64,000 nt of DNA from Mongoliibacter ruber (GTDB lineage Bacteria; Bacteroidota; Bacteroidia; Cytophagales; Cyclobacteriaceae), in assembly GCF_003003005.1 (NCBI RefSeq), contig NZ_PVTR01000001.1, forward strand, positions 517,108 through 581,107, read 5' to 3'. Both the position numbers and the translations under genes were made by a program. Under the pieces are notes generated by a model. That model did not search any database. It was not told where the DNA came from and saw nothing but the letters and a program-made list of their open reading frames with translations. Below, piece by piece: positions 20,044 through 29,198 of the stretch; position 1 is the stretch's first letter; each line of letters starts with the position of its first letter.

Positions 20044-21366
20044 TCAATTTTCAATTATAATTTGTTTTCTGAACACATCTTTACCCGAATGAATATGAAG
20101 GTAATAAGTTCCAGGCTGTAATCTTTTCGTATCTAAATGAACCTTATTTTCCATGGATTCTCCAGTCCCTACCAGTTTCTCAGTTCGATCAAAAATATCA
20201 ACCTTAAACGTAACAATAGATGGTTTACTATTCTGATTATGTGATTCCGCATCAAAGGATTTTCCTAATTGGTTGCTTTCAGTATCATATTCAACGAACA
20301 AATCACCATATGAGGGATTGGGATAAATCTTAAAATCACCTGAAGACATCATATAACTGCAAGGGGCGACAGTTATTCCGGTCAAAGGCGTAGCGCCACA
20401 GCCGTTGTTAACCGAAACGCGAACTGGACCATAAGAATTATTAGAAGTAGGAAGAAAAAATGTAATAGTGTTTGCAGATGTGTTTTGGACAGTCCATCCT
20501 GAAGGATAAGTCCAATTGTAAGTGTAACCATTCTGATGTCCTGTGGGAACATTGGCAGTAAAGGTATATGAATTGCCATTACATACCATCCCAGCACCTG
20601 CTACCGTTACTTGGGATAAACTAAATGCGCCGATTTGAACCACATAGTCTCTTTTAGTACTATACCAAAAATTACCCAGAGCTGGATTTGGTATTGAACC
20701 TTGGACTGAAATTGTATAAGTCCCTTCAGGAGTATTTACAGGGGCAGAAATATTTACTGTTTCATTCGTAAATGCAGTATTACCTCCTCCATTAATAGAC
20801 CAACCAGAAGGAGCAGTCCATTGATAAGGAAAATGGTAGTAACAGTTCCCTGTTTCAGGGAATATACTGGCTAAGGTAGGACTTGTGGTATAAGTATAGG
20901 ATTGTCCCGAAGAACACATCGCAGGGCCTGAAATTGGACTTGGAGTCGGCACTCTTGAAGTTGTCGAAATAATTTTTTCTCCTTTACCATGGATGGAGCA
21001 TCTAACTGCTTTTACTTCAATTTCGTAAATTCCGACATCGGGAAAAGTAAAAGAGAAATCTGGCCCCGTTCCATTGTCTATTATTTCAATACCCTTATAA
21101 ACAGTCCAAAAAATATCACAAGAATTAATTTCGTAACCGAAAGATTCGTTATATGTTTTTGCCGTGTAAGTAACGGAATTATTCGGACAGACAAAACTAG
21201 ACGCTCCCTCTATAACGACTACTACTGCATTCGCCCTTTGAGAATTAAGCAAAGGAAACACGAAAATCAAAAATACAATGAGACTTTTTGCAAGTCCAAA
21301 TTTTCCTGCAATCGTTTTGAATGAAAGAAATTTGTGTGTGTGTGTGTGCGGGGGTAAGATTTTCAT
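20044..21366 (-). CDS. T9SS type A sorting domain protein with PKD-like domains
   Basis: 440 residues. After an unusual N-terminus (codons 7-11 encode an alternating His-Thr run) comes a hydrophobic signal segment (SLIVFLIFVFPLL), then three beta-sandwich modules of PKD/Ig-like type (about 48-120, 130-240, 250-335), and a C-terminal type IX sorting domain of about 90 residues (IYPNPSYGDLFVEY; ending in Q-I-I-I-E-N). T9SS carries such proteins through the outer membrane and attaches or releases them. No catalytic domain is seen. The start codon region contains a (TG)8 tract that could vary in length; no other start codon precedes the signal segment. Confidence 0.8.
   Translation of the reverse strand: MKILPPHTHTHKFLSFKTIAGKFGLAKSLIVFLIFVFPLLNSQRANAVVVVIEGASSFVCPNNSVTYTAKTYNESFGYEINSCDIFWTVYKGIEIIDNGTGPDFSFTFPDVGIYEIEVKAVRCSIHGKGEKIISTTSRVPTPSPISGPAMCSSGQSYTYTTSPTLASIFPETGNCYYHFPYQWTAPSGWSINGGGNTAFTNETVNISAPVNTPEGTYTISVQGSIPNPALGNFWYSTKRDYVVQIGAFSLSQVTVAGAGMVCNGNSYTFTANVPTGHQNGYTYNWTYPSGWTVQNTSANTITFFLPTSNNSYGPVRVSVNNGCGATPLTGITVAPCSYMMSSGDFKIYPNPSYGDLFVEYDTESNQLGKSFDAESHNQNSKPSIVTFKVDIFDRTEKLVGTGESMENKVHLDTKRLQPGTYYLHIHSGKDVFRKQIIIEN
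21333..21354. repeat. dinucleotide repeat (TG)8 plus G5 at a gene start
   Basis: Eight TG units (21333-21348), then C and five G, lie within codons 5-11 of the T9SS cargo gene. A change in unit number would shift the frame upstream of the signal peptide. Confidence 0.85.
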
Positions 21367-21557
21367 AGTGGGTAAACAACTTTATATTTTTTAAACAATA
21401 TGATTTAAAAATAAATTTTAGCTCTCAATTATGCAATTTTTCATTAATATAAATTCTTATTTTATATTTAAATCCTTATTTAATCGTGTAATAATTCTTA
21501 TGTACCGCAAAAGGTCTCTTACCAGTTTGTCCAGGTTGGTGATGCTAGGGAATTATC

Positions 21558-22368
21558 CACTTACTGTGCCAGAGTGGCTGCCATCCATGTACCTCAAACC
21601 GGAATAGTTGATTATAAAGTTGTAGCGGAAAAGTACGCAGAAAAATTCCAGCAATTGGGTGGTGAGATTTTTTTAGGTCATACAGTAAAAGGTATCAAAA
21701 ATATAAATGGAATTTCCACCATTGAAACTTCCCGTGGGGATTTTCAAACCAAACTGACTATCAATTGTGCAGGACTTTATTCAGACAAAGTGGCTCAGAT
21801 GAACCAGAAAGAAAGTCTGGATGTCAAAATTATTCCTTTCAGGGGAGAATATTATAAAATCAAAAAGGAAAGAGAATACTTGGTCAAAAACCTGATTTAT
21901 CCTGTTCCCGATCCGAATTTTCCGTTTTTAGGAGTACACTTTACCCGCATGATGAAAGGTGGTGTAGAGGCTGGTCCCAATGCTGTTTTGGCTTTCCAAA
22001 GAGAGGGCTACAAAAGATCCCAGGTGAATTTTGGTGAGTTGTCAGAAACATTGGCTTGGCCAGGATTTCAAAAGGTTGCCGCCAAATACTGGAAAACCGG
22101 TTTCGGTGAACTCTACCGCTCTTTTTCCAAAACTGCTTTTACCCATGCACTGAAAGAATTGATTCCTGATATCCAGGAATCGGATTTGGTAGATGGAGGA
22201 GCTGGAGTACGCGCCCAAGCATGTGACAAGACTGGCGGGCTTTTGGATGATTTTAGCATCAAGGAAAATGAATTTTCCATAAATGTGTTGAATGCCCCTT
22301 CTCCTGCTGCAACGAGCTCACTTTCTATTGGTGATACTGTCTCGGAATTAGCTTTAAAGAGGTTTTAA
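21558..22368 (+). pseudogene. partial second copy of lhgO (C-terminal two-thirds)
   Basis: The open stretch repeats lhgO from about its residue 135 to the end, with the same stop-proximal sequence, but the FAD-binding N-terminus is absent. The only start is a GTG at 21574 inside the protein core; upstream, the frame stays open back to a TAA at 21481 without similarity to lhgO beyond about 21560. A product could not bind FAD, so I call it a pseudogene. Identity to lhgO is patchy: near-identical blocks (about 21620-21940 and 22090-22310) alternate with blocks holding many synonymous changes (about 21943-22085 and the two ends). Confidence 0.85.
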
Positions 22369-22534
22369 ATGCGTCTATGGATAAAGTCATTATCTAATTT
22401 AAAAAAATGCATTTTTGATATGTACTTCACTATTTGTTGAAGTGATTGTTATCATGGTGTATTCACCACCCAAAATCTATATAATTATCAATTCTATGAT
22501 TGGAAAAATCGTTTCTGTCAATCAATCTCTAAAT

Positions 22535-23497
22535 TTACTCAACTAAAAAATCCAAAAACCTGTATTCTGCCCAAGTGAACTCCTGACCTCTGAGCATAAA
22601 TCCCGTATGGCCTCCCCTACGAGGCATTTCCAAGTAAATTTCGGAATGCTGTTCAGCTAATTTTACAGGGTAACATCTGCCCATCAACAATGGATCATTC
22701 AAGGCATTGATAATCAAAGTAGGGACTTCGATGTTTTTCATCCAATTGTCCGCACTTACGGATTGGTAAAAATCATCAGCGTCCTTAAATCCATGCACTT
22801 TTGCGGTATAGTGGGTATCGAAAGTATCAAAATCTTCCACGCTTCTCAAAAATTCTAAATCTACCAAATCAGGATACTGAGCGCCTTTCAAAAACATTTT
22901 GGCTTTCAATTTATTTAAAAATCGCTTTTTGTAGAAAGCATTCCCCTTTACCCGAAGTGTTGCGGCTGAATCAGGCAAATTGCATGGAGTGGAATAAACT
23001 GCAGCTTTTTTGATTTTTGGGTTTAGATCTGCCCCCTTTTCTCCTAAATATTTCAATGTTTGTGCACCTCCCATAGAAATGCCCGAGAGGTAATAAGCAT
23101 TATATTTTTGGTTTTTTTCTACATGTTTGATGACTTCATCCAAATCATAAGAAGCACCGTGGTGATACAGTAGAGGCCCCTTGTTCATTTCCCCACTGCA
23201 AGACCTGTTGTTCCAGGCCAATACATCAAAACCGTTTTGATTGAATAATTTGACAAGGGCTTTGGCATAATGCCTTTCAGAACTACCTTCCAGACCATGA
23301 GAAATGATCAAGAGCTTTTCAGCACCTATTTTTGACCAGTCCAAATCCAAAAAATCAGCATCCATAGTATCTATCCTTTCTCTCAAATAGGAAACACCTT
23401 TAATTTTTCTAAAAATACTTGGAATGATAGTTTCCAAATGCCCGTTGAACAGATACTTGGGCGGATTCAAATAAGTGGTTTTCTCTATAATAGGCAT
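22535..23497 (-). CDS. YheT-type alpha/beta hydrolase
   Basis: 320 residues, no signal peptide. The fold is that of the YheT/EMB8 family: an N-terminal P-P-K-Y-L-F-N-G-H-L-E-T-I segment, S-H-G-L-E-G-S (oxyanion region), the nucleophile elbow G-I-S-M-G-G with catalytic Ser, an Asp in NALNDPL and a final His in RRGGHTGF. All three catalytic residues are present, so it should be an active esterase or lipase-like hydrolase; the natural substrate is unknown. Single gene, divergent from the M20 amidohydrolase with a 94 bp spacer. Confidence 0.85.
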   Translation of the reverse strand: MPIIEKTTYLNPPKYLFNGHLETIIPSIFRKIKGVSYLRERIDTMDADFLDLDWSKIGAEKLLIISHGLEGSSERHYAKALVKLFNQNGFDVLAWNNRSCSGEMNKGPLLYHHGASYDLDEVIKHVEKNQKYNAYYLSGISMGGAQTLKYLGEKGADLNPKIKKAAVYSTPCNLPDSAATLRVKGNAFYKKRFLNKLKAKMFLKGAQYPDLVDLEFLRSVEDFDTFDTHYTAKVHGFKDADDFYQSVSADNWMKNIEVPTLIINALNDPLLMGRCYPVKLAEQHSEIYLEMPRRGGHTGFMLRGQEFTWAEYRFLDFLVE

Positions 23498-23591
23498 AAA
23501 AATAGATACTGATTTAGTAAGGATATTTATTTCATACCCCCAAAAGAGAGAAGAATTTGTTTTATTTGAAAAAGTTTAAGCAACGTAATTT

Positions 23592-24929
23592 ATGAGAAAA
23601 TCAAAAATCACCTTAATTCTATTGTTTTTATCCATAGGTATTCTTTTCAATGCTAATGCCCAATCCTTGGATTCTTATATAGACAAAATATATCCAGAAT
23701 TGGATAGTCTGTATAAACACCTCCACCAAAACCCAGAGCTTTCCCTACAGGAAAAAGAAACGTCGGCAAGGATTGCTGAAGAACTCAGAGAAATAGGTTA
23801 TGAAGTGTCTGAAGGAATCGGGGGTTATGGAGTAGTTGGTGTATTGAAAAACGGGCCAGGGCCTGTTTTGTTGATTCGGGCTGATATGGATGCTTTGCCG
23901 ATGGAGGAAAAAACAGGCTTGCCGTATGCTTCTGTTAAAAAAGGAGTTTCCAACGACGGAAAAGAAACATTTATTGCGCATTCTTGCGGCCATGACATAC
24001 ACATGACAGTGTTTGTAGGGACTGCAAAGTTGATGCAACAGTATAAAGACTCATGGAGAGGAACGCTCCTTATGGTTGGGCAACCTTCTGAGGAAAACGG
24101 TATGGGTGCTTGGAATATGATGAATGATGGCTTGTATGAAAATTTCCCTCATCCGGACTTTGCCATTGCACTTCATGATGACCCCTTTTTACCGGCGGGA
24201 ACAGTCGGTTATAAAGCCGGGGCGCTGATGGCGGGAGTAGATATGATGAATGTTACTGTCTATGGTGAAGGTGCCCATGGGGCAGCACCACACACAGGGA
24301 TCGATCCAATTGTATTGAGTGCTCAGATGATCCAAGCTTACCAGACGATTGTTAGTCGTAGAATCGCACCTACTGATCCCGCTGTGGTGACCGTAGGATC
24401 CATTCATGGCGGATCAGTACACAATATCATTCCAGATGAAGTAACCATGCAACTGACATTGAGGTCTTATTCTCCTGAAGTGAGAGAAGAAATGATCAGC
24501 AGTGTCAAAAGAATCAGCGAAAACTATGCAAGGGCCGCTGGACTTTCGGAATCCAAAATGCCAACTTATTGGATAAGAGAGCCACACACCCCCGCATTGA
24601 TCAATGATGAAGGACTGACTACAAGAATGGTCGAAGTTTTCAAAACCAACCTAGGTGAAGAAAATGTCCATGAAGTAAAGGAACAAATGATAGGTGAGGA
24701 TTTTAGCCGTTTTGGTTTACAAGAAAGAAATATCCCCATCAGCATGTTCTATTTGGGTGCTACAGATCCAGAATTTCTTAAAAAAGCGAAGGCCGAAAAC
24801 CTGGAAATCCCAGGACTTCACTCTCCACAGTTTGCCCCACTTCCGGAACCTACCATTAAGACAGGAATAAAAGCCATGAGTGTATTTGCCATGGATATCT
24901 TGAGAAATATGGAGATCATGAAAAGATGA
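23592..24929 (+). CDS. secreted M20 family amidohydrolase
   Basis: 445 residues with a signal peptide (cleavage near NANAQ). It belongs to the M20D group (hippurate hydrolase, IAA-amino acid hydrolase): A-D-M-D-A-L-P-M-E-E, H-S-C-G-H-D-I-H-M (metal-binding Cys and His), Q-P-S-E-E-N (catalytic and metal Glu) and a dimerisation domain with G-A-H-G-A-A-P-H-T-G-I-D-P. The expected reaction is hydrolysis of an N-acyl amino acid or related amide outside the cytoplasm; the substrate cannot be told. No operon partner. The region after the gene is filled with hairpin repeats. Confidence 0.88.
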   Translation: MRKSKITLILLFLSIGILFNANAQSLDSYIDKIYPELDSLYKHLHQNPELSLQEKETSARIAEELREIGYEVSEGIGGYGVVGVLKNGPGPVLLIRADMDALPMEEKTGLPYASVKKGVSNDGKETFIAHSCGHDIHMTVFVGTAKLMQQYKDSWRGTLLMVGQPSEENGMGAWNMMNDGLYENFPHPDFAIALHDDPFLPAGTVGYKAGALMAGVDMMNVTVYGEGAHGAAPHTGIDPIVLSAQMIQAYQTIVSRRIAPTDPAVVTVGSIHGGSVHNIIPDEVTMQLTLRSYSPEVREEMISSVKRISENYARAAGLSESKMPTYWIREPHTPALINDEGLTTRMVEVFKTNLGEENVHEVKEQMIGEDFSRFGLQERNIPISMFYLGATDPEFLKKAKAENLEIPGLHSPQFAPLPEPTIKTGIKAMSVFAMDILRNMEIMKR

Positions 24930-24937
24930 TATTTGAT

Positions 24938-25190
24938 AGATATTATTTCTTTTGGATATTGGTGGATATGGGATGGAAATAAAGTTGAAATATGATGGAT
25001 ATAAATTGAAATACAGTGGAAATAAGGTTGAAATATTGTAAATAGGGAGTAAAAAGATGCTCAATACTTAAACTTATTTCGCCGAAGGCATATTTCTATT
25101 TATTTCACGAAGTATATATCAATTTATATCGCCAAAGGCATATTTCGCGAAGCATATTTCAACTGTATATCCTTCAATTTAAAGATTACT
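24938..25190. repeat. intergenic array of short imperfect hairpin repeats in two inverted halves
   Basis: The left half (about 24950-25036) strings together units of the type GTTGAAATA and GATGGATAT. The right half (about 25074-25172) carries the reverse-complement units (TATTTC, ATATC) separated by small foldback cores such as GCCGAAGGC, GCCAAAGGC, ACGAAGT and GCGAAGC. No equal spacers, so not CRISPR. It lies between the M20 gene and the next terminator, in otherwise gene-free DNA. Confidence 0.75.
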
Positions 25191-25271
25191 TTACAATGCC
25201 TTAACACCTTTTCTTTCCGTCTAACATACCTTTGTCAGAGTAAAAATTCTTCATAGGTATTGATGATATTT

Positions 25272-25298
25272 AAAAAGGTCGGTTTTGCCGGCCTTTTT
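25272..25298. terminator. hairpin terminator between M20 and DUF6134-like genes
   Basis: The stem AAAAAGGTCGG (25272-25282) pairs with CCGGCCTTTTT (25288-25298) with one G-T pair and a 5-base loop. A-rich on one side and T-rich on the other, it could serve either of the two convergent genes. Confidence 0.7.
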
Positions 25299-25484
25299 AC
25301 TTTAAACTTGTATTTTGTATTTGAATTCGTAGTGAGGGATAAAAATACTTGAAAATCAATCAATTGGAGGTTTCAACATAGAAGGGTTATGGTGATCCCG
25401 ATAACTGGGAGAAAAGTGAAATAAAATGTCTGATTTTGAAGCATTGTCAGTCCGTAATAGAAAAGCTCAATGCATAATTCGGGC

Positions 25485-26093
25485 TTATTCCTTTCTGGTG
25501 ATGACATAATTTTTAACTGGAAACTGCATGACGGCCTTTTCCAATTGTCCATTTTTATAATAAAAGCGGTTTCTGTTTCCATTTACATCCACTTCATAGT
25601 AATCCCCCTTCTTTTCGATCGGTGAAGGTAATCCATAAGCTTCCGCCATGAATTCTTTTACCTGCTTTGGTTCTTGGAAGTAAAAAACTGCTGCACTAAA
25701 ATATAGCGGTCTATTTATAGTGGTATCCAATTCATACTTATAATTTGTAGTTTGGATTTTATAATGGTCTCCTTTCCAGTCAATATCAGATTTGAAATTA
25801 CCGCGATTGGTAGTTGAAGTCAAATTTGCTGAGCGCAACATTTTCCCATTGTAAATGGTTTTGGTAAAATAATCCAAGTTGATTCTGCCAAAAAACCAGA
25901 AACTAACATTGCTACTCAATTCATAGACTGTTTCTTCTCCCCGGTCAAACTTTTTAGCTGTCATTTCACCTATGGAAATTCCCGCTATGGATACGTCGTA
26001 TTTTTGGATAACCTGAGCCTTCAAATTCAAATGCCCTAAAATCAGGAAAGTGAACAGCAGGAAAAATAAGGGCTTGAAATTAGTTTTATACAT
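25485..26093 (-). CDS. DUF6134/DUF3108-like periplasmic protein
   Basis: 202 residues with a signal peptide (hydrophobic FFLLFTFLILG, cleavage near LKAQ). The mature protein is beta-rich: YDVSIAGISIGEMTAKKF at the start, an inner Y-x-L-S-S-N-V-S strand, a L-x-S-A-x-L-x-S-T-T-N-R-G segment and a C-terminal VKNYVITRKE strand. This matches the Bacteroidota family annotated DUF6134, related to DUF3108. Function unknown; a barrel-like lipid or polymer-binding fold is only a guess. Stands alone. Confidence 0.7.
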   Translation of the reverse strand: MYKTNFKPLFFLLFTFLILGHLNLKAQVIQKYDVSIAGISIGEMTAKKFDRGEETVYELSSNVSFWFFGRINLDYFTKTIYNGKMLRSANLTSTTNRGNFKSDIDWKGDHYKIQTTNYKYELDTTINRPLYFSAAVFYFQEPKQVKEFMAEAYGLPSPIEKKGDYYEVDVNGNRNRFYYKNGQLEKAVMQFPVKNYVITRKE

Positions 26094-26215
26094 GGTGCGA
26101 AGTTGTGAAGAATAGTCAAAAGGCTCAAATGAATTTTTGATTTTTTAAAAACAGTTCGCACGATTATCGGGAAAATTTTACTTAACTTCAAAATTACAAG
26201 CCTTAAAAACCCATT

Positions 26216-27613
26216 ATGAAAAACCTCTTGACTTGCTGTCTGTCTATAGCTTTAATAGCTTTATTTTCCTGCGAAAAACCCTCAAAGGAAGGAGAAATAT
26301 GGCTGACTGATCCTTCAAAGAACATTTTATTCCAACAACAAGCAAACCTATTGTTTGAACCTACTGGTGAATTGGCAGCTGATATTTTTATCGATGAGGA
26401 AATCCAATTTCAGGAAATTGAGGGCTTTGGGTTTACACTGAGTCAAGGTTCAGCCATCCACCTTTTGGGAATGGATGAGGAAAAAAGAAAGGACTTGTTG
26501 CAAGAGCTATTTGGTAAGGATGAGAGCGATATCGGTATTTCTTACCTGAGGTTGAGCATTGCTGCTTCCGACTTGAATGAGACAGTATTTTCCTACCATG
26601 ACTTGGAAGAAGGAGAAACTGACCCAGATTTGGAAAAATTTGACCTTGGACCCGATAGAGATGATGTCATTCCCGTTTTGAAAGAAATCCTTAAAATCAA
26701 CCCCAATATTACCCTAATGGGTTCTCCTTGGTCTCCCCCTGCTTACATGAAAGACAATATGGACACTAGGGGTGGAACTTTGCTCCCGGAGTTTTATGAT
26801 GCATATGCACTTTACTTTGTCAAATACATTCAGCAAATGAAGGAAGAAGGGATTCATATAGATGCTGTTACGGTTCAAAATGAGCCACTTCATCCAGGCA
26901 ATAATCCCAGTTTGCTGATGTTGGCCGAAGAACAAAGAGATTTTATAAAAAATCACTTGGGACCAAAATTCGAGGCGCATGGACTGGACACGAAAATCAT
27001 TGTTTATGACCACAATGCAGATAGACCAGACTATCCCATTACTATCATGAATGACCCTGAAGCTAAGAAATATGTTCATGGTTCCGCTTTCCATTTGTAC
27101 GGAGGAGAAATCGAGGCCCTTTCTGATGTCCATCAAGCACATCCAGATCGGCATATCTATTTCACCGAACAATGGATTGGTGCTCCTGGAAATCTTCCCG
27201 GGGACCTTGTATGGCATACCAAAAACCTGACCATAGGAGCGACTAGGAATTGGGCAAGGACGGTTTTGGAGTGGAACCTGACCTCTAACCCAGAGCTTAC
27301 CCCATTCACAGAAAGGGGTGGATGCAGTAGGTGCCTAGGAGCTGTCACCATTGATGGTAATGAGGTAACTAAAAATCCAGCTTATTATATCATCGCACAT
27401 GCCAGTAAGTTTATCACTCCAGGATCCATACGAATTGACAGCAATGTACCGGAGAATATTCCAAATGTGGCCTTTCTCAGGCCCGATGGAAAAATCGTCA
27501 ACTTGTTGCTTAACGAATCAAAAGAAGAAAAAACGTTTTCTATCCAGACCAGGAATTATGTTACACAGGTGAGTCTGTCAGGTGGAGCAGTGGCTACGGT
27601 GATTGTAGATTAA
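26216..27613 (+). CDS. GH30 family glycosidase lipoprotein
   Basis: 465 residues with a lipoprotein signal peptide (lipobox ALFSC). The (beta/alpha)8 catalytic domain of glycoside hydrolase family 30 is clear: QEIEGFGFTLSQGSA at the start, SPWSPPAYMKDN, acid/base Glu223 in VTVQNEPL and nucleophile Glu318 in YFTEQW, followed by the usual beta-sandwich (about 390-465). GH30 members of this subgroup act on beta-glucosylceramide-like or beta-1,6-glucan substrates; the specific one cannot be told. Both catalytic residues are present. No SusCD pair or other glycan genes are adjacent. Confidence 0.9.
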   Translation: MKNLLTCCLSIALIALFSCEKPSKEGEIWLTDPSKNILFQQQANLLFEPTGELAADIFIDEEIQFQEIEGFGFTLSQGSAIHLLGMDEEKRKDLLQELFGKDESDIGISYLRLSIAASDLNETVFSYHDLEEGETDPDLEKFDLGPDRDDVIPVLKEILKINPNITLMGSPWSPPAYMKDNMDTRGGTLLPEFYDAYALYFVKYIQQMKEEGIHIDAVTVQNEPLHPGNNPSLLMLAEEQRDFIKNHLGPKFEAHGLDTKIIVYDHNADRPDYPITIMNDPEAKKYVHGSAFHLYGGEIEALSDVHQAHPDRHIYFTEQWIGAPGNLPGDLVWHTKNLTIGATRNWARTVLEWNLTSNPELTPFTERGGCSRCLGAVTIDGNEVTKNPAYYIIAHASKFITPGSIRIDSNVPENIPNVAFLRPDGKIVNLLLNESKEEKTFSIQTRNYVTQVSLSGGAVATVIVD

Positions 27614-27647
27614 AACCAAATGCATTAGCTTTTTGCGATATCTAATA

Positions 27648-29012
27648 CTATAACACTTGTATTTGGGATGAATTCACCTTAGTAACAAAAGCCCTCAGGA
27701 TATACCGAGTTTCTGGTTGGTGTTTTACTTTCTGTAGCGCACCCAGAATATGTTCAGCTTGTTGGCCTTCTGTATTTTCGTCAAAAAATCCATATCCTGC
27801 AAATACACCTTTTTCAAAATAAAGGGCAGAGTGCTCATTTGGGTGAATCCCTTTTTCCTTGATCAGTAATGCTTTTTGATCTGATTGAATAGAGGTCAAA
27901 AAACTGTTTGCCCTTCTATTATAAGAATCATGTGATTCTTCACCACAGCAGGCTCCTTTACATTTGTTGATTTTGAAATCATAACAAGCATTGGGAGCCT
28001 TTTGAATGCCGGATAGTTTGGTACATAAGTCAAACTCTTCGACTTTATGCATCAAAAATTTCCAAGCTTCTGAATGAGAGTCAAATTCAAAAACAGCCTG
28101 TTGTGGCCTTGTATTTTTGGCAACCTGTAACCTCATGTAACCTGCCCCATCCTCATATTGATAAAGTGCCCAGTTGCTTGATTGGTACTTTAAAGCCTTA
28201 TTGTATTTGGGCCATAAATTCTTGATTTCTAATAACTCTATCAAATAAGCCAAGAATTCACTACCCGTTAATTGCCAACTTACATCATGGATCTCTGATT
28301 TGAGATTCAGTTTATCTTTTGAATTTCCTGAAAAATGACCTTTGAACCTTTCTCTGATATTAATCGCTTTTCCTACATAGATGACTTTGCCATTTTTATC
28401 ATGGAAATAATAGACACCAGTACTCTCCGGAATACTAAGGAATTTTTCTTTGGAGATATAAGGTGGTAAAAAAGCCTCCCCTGCATTTCTTTTTAGGCTG
28501 GAATAAATAGTTTCAGGTGACTTTTCGTGAATCAAGCCAAACAGAATTGCGGTGGCTTCTGCATCTCCAAAAGCCCTATGGCGATTCGAAATACTGATTT
28601 GTAGGTGTTCGCAGATACGGCCTAGACTATAAGAGCGAAGACCTGGAAATACTTTTCTACTCAGTCTCACTGTGCAAAGTTTGGGAGCATCATATTGAAG
28701 ACCGTGTCTTTTGAAAGCTTCTCTGATAAAAGTATAGTCAAAATTGACGTTATGGGCTACAAAAACTTTTCCTTTCAAAAATTCAAAAAGTTCTTCCGAA
28801 ATTTCTGCAAATGTAGGTGCATCCTGAATCATTTCATGGTCAATTCCAGTAAGCCCTGTGATAAACCCGGGAATCATACGCTCAGGATTGATCAAAGTGT
28901 GGTATCTGTTTACCTCCTCCCCTTCTTCATAGACCAAGGCAGCTATCTCGGTGATCCCTCCATTTGTTGGATTCCCCCCCGTCGTTTCAATATCCACAAT
29001 CACATACTGCAT
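27648..29012 (-). CDS. DEDDh exonuclease fused to a GIY-YIG (UvrC-like) domain
   Basis: 454 residues. The N-terminal domain (1-165) is a DnaQ-type 3'-5' exonuclease with the Asp/Glu of VIVDIETTG, Asp in HNVNFDYTF and the H-x-x-x-x-D pair in HRAFGDAEA, so the DEDDh site is complete. A GIY-YIG nuclease domain follows (about 195-285; GVYYFHDKNGKVIYVGKA with Arg in RERFKGHF), like the N-terminal half of UvrC or E. coli Cho. The last 150 residues include a Cys-bearing segment (CYDFKINKCKGACCG) also found in Cho-like proteins. Likely involved in DNA repair. It is convergent with the GH30 gene, 34 bases apart. Confidence 0.88.
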   Translation of the reverse strand: MQYVIVDIETTGGNPTNGGITEIAALVYEEGEEVNRYHTLINPERMIPGFITGLTGIDHEMIQDAPTFAEISEELFEFLKGKVFVAHNVNFDYTFIREAFKRHGLQYDAPKLCTVRLSRKVFPGLRSYSLGRICEHLQISISNRHRAFGDAEATAILFGLIHEKSPETIYSSLKRNAGEAFLPPYISKEKFLSIPESTGVYYFHDKNGKVIYVGKAINIRERFKGHFSGNSKDKLNLKSEIHDVSWQLTGSEFLAYLIELLEIKNLWPKYNKALKYQSSNWALYQYEDGAGYMRLQVAKNTRPQQAVFEFDSHSEAWKFLMHKVEEFDLCTKLSGIQKAPNACYDFKINKCKGACCGEESHDSYNRRANSFLTSIQSDQKALLIKEKGIHPNEHSALYFEKGVFAGYGFFDENTEGQQAEHILGALQKVKHQPETRYILRAFVTKVNSSQIQVL

Positions 29013-29198
29013 ACCATCTATTTTTGCTTAAGCAAGTTTTCAAATTATTTCCCGTTTAAAAAAATCTAGAGACAGACAATGTCAAAGTTTGATTCAATTT
29101 CCATAAAACACATCCATCTACCACATGTTTAATTGTAAACTTTATTCTAAAAATTCTTTTTTTATATTGGAGTTCTAAAACCTAAAAGACCTAAAAAA

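Noticed and set aside
24938..25190. Possible CRISPR array
   Set aside because: Units are short, variable and in two inverted halves; no constant repeat with unique spacers and no cas genes in the window.
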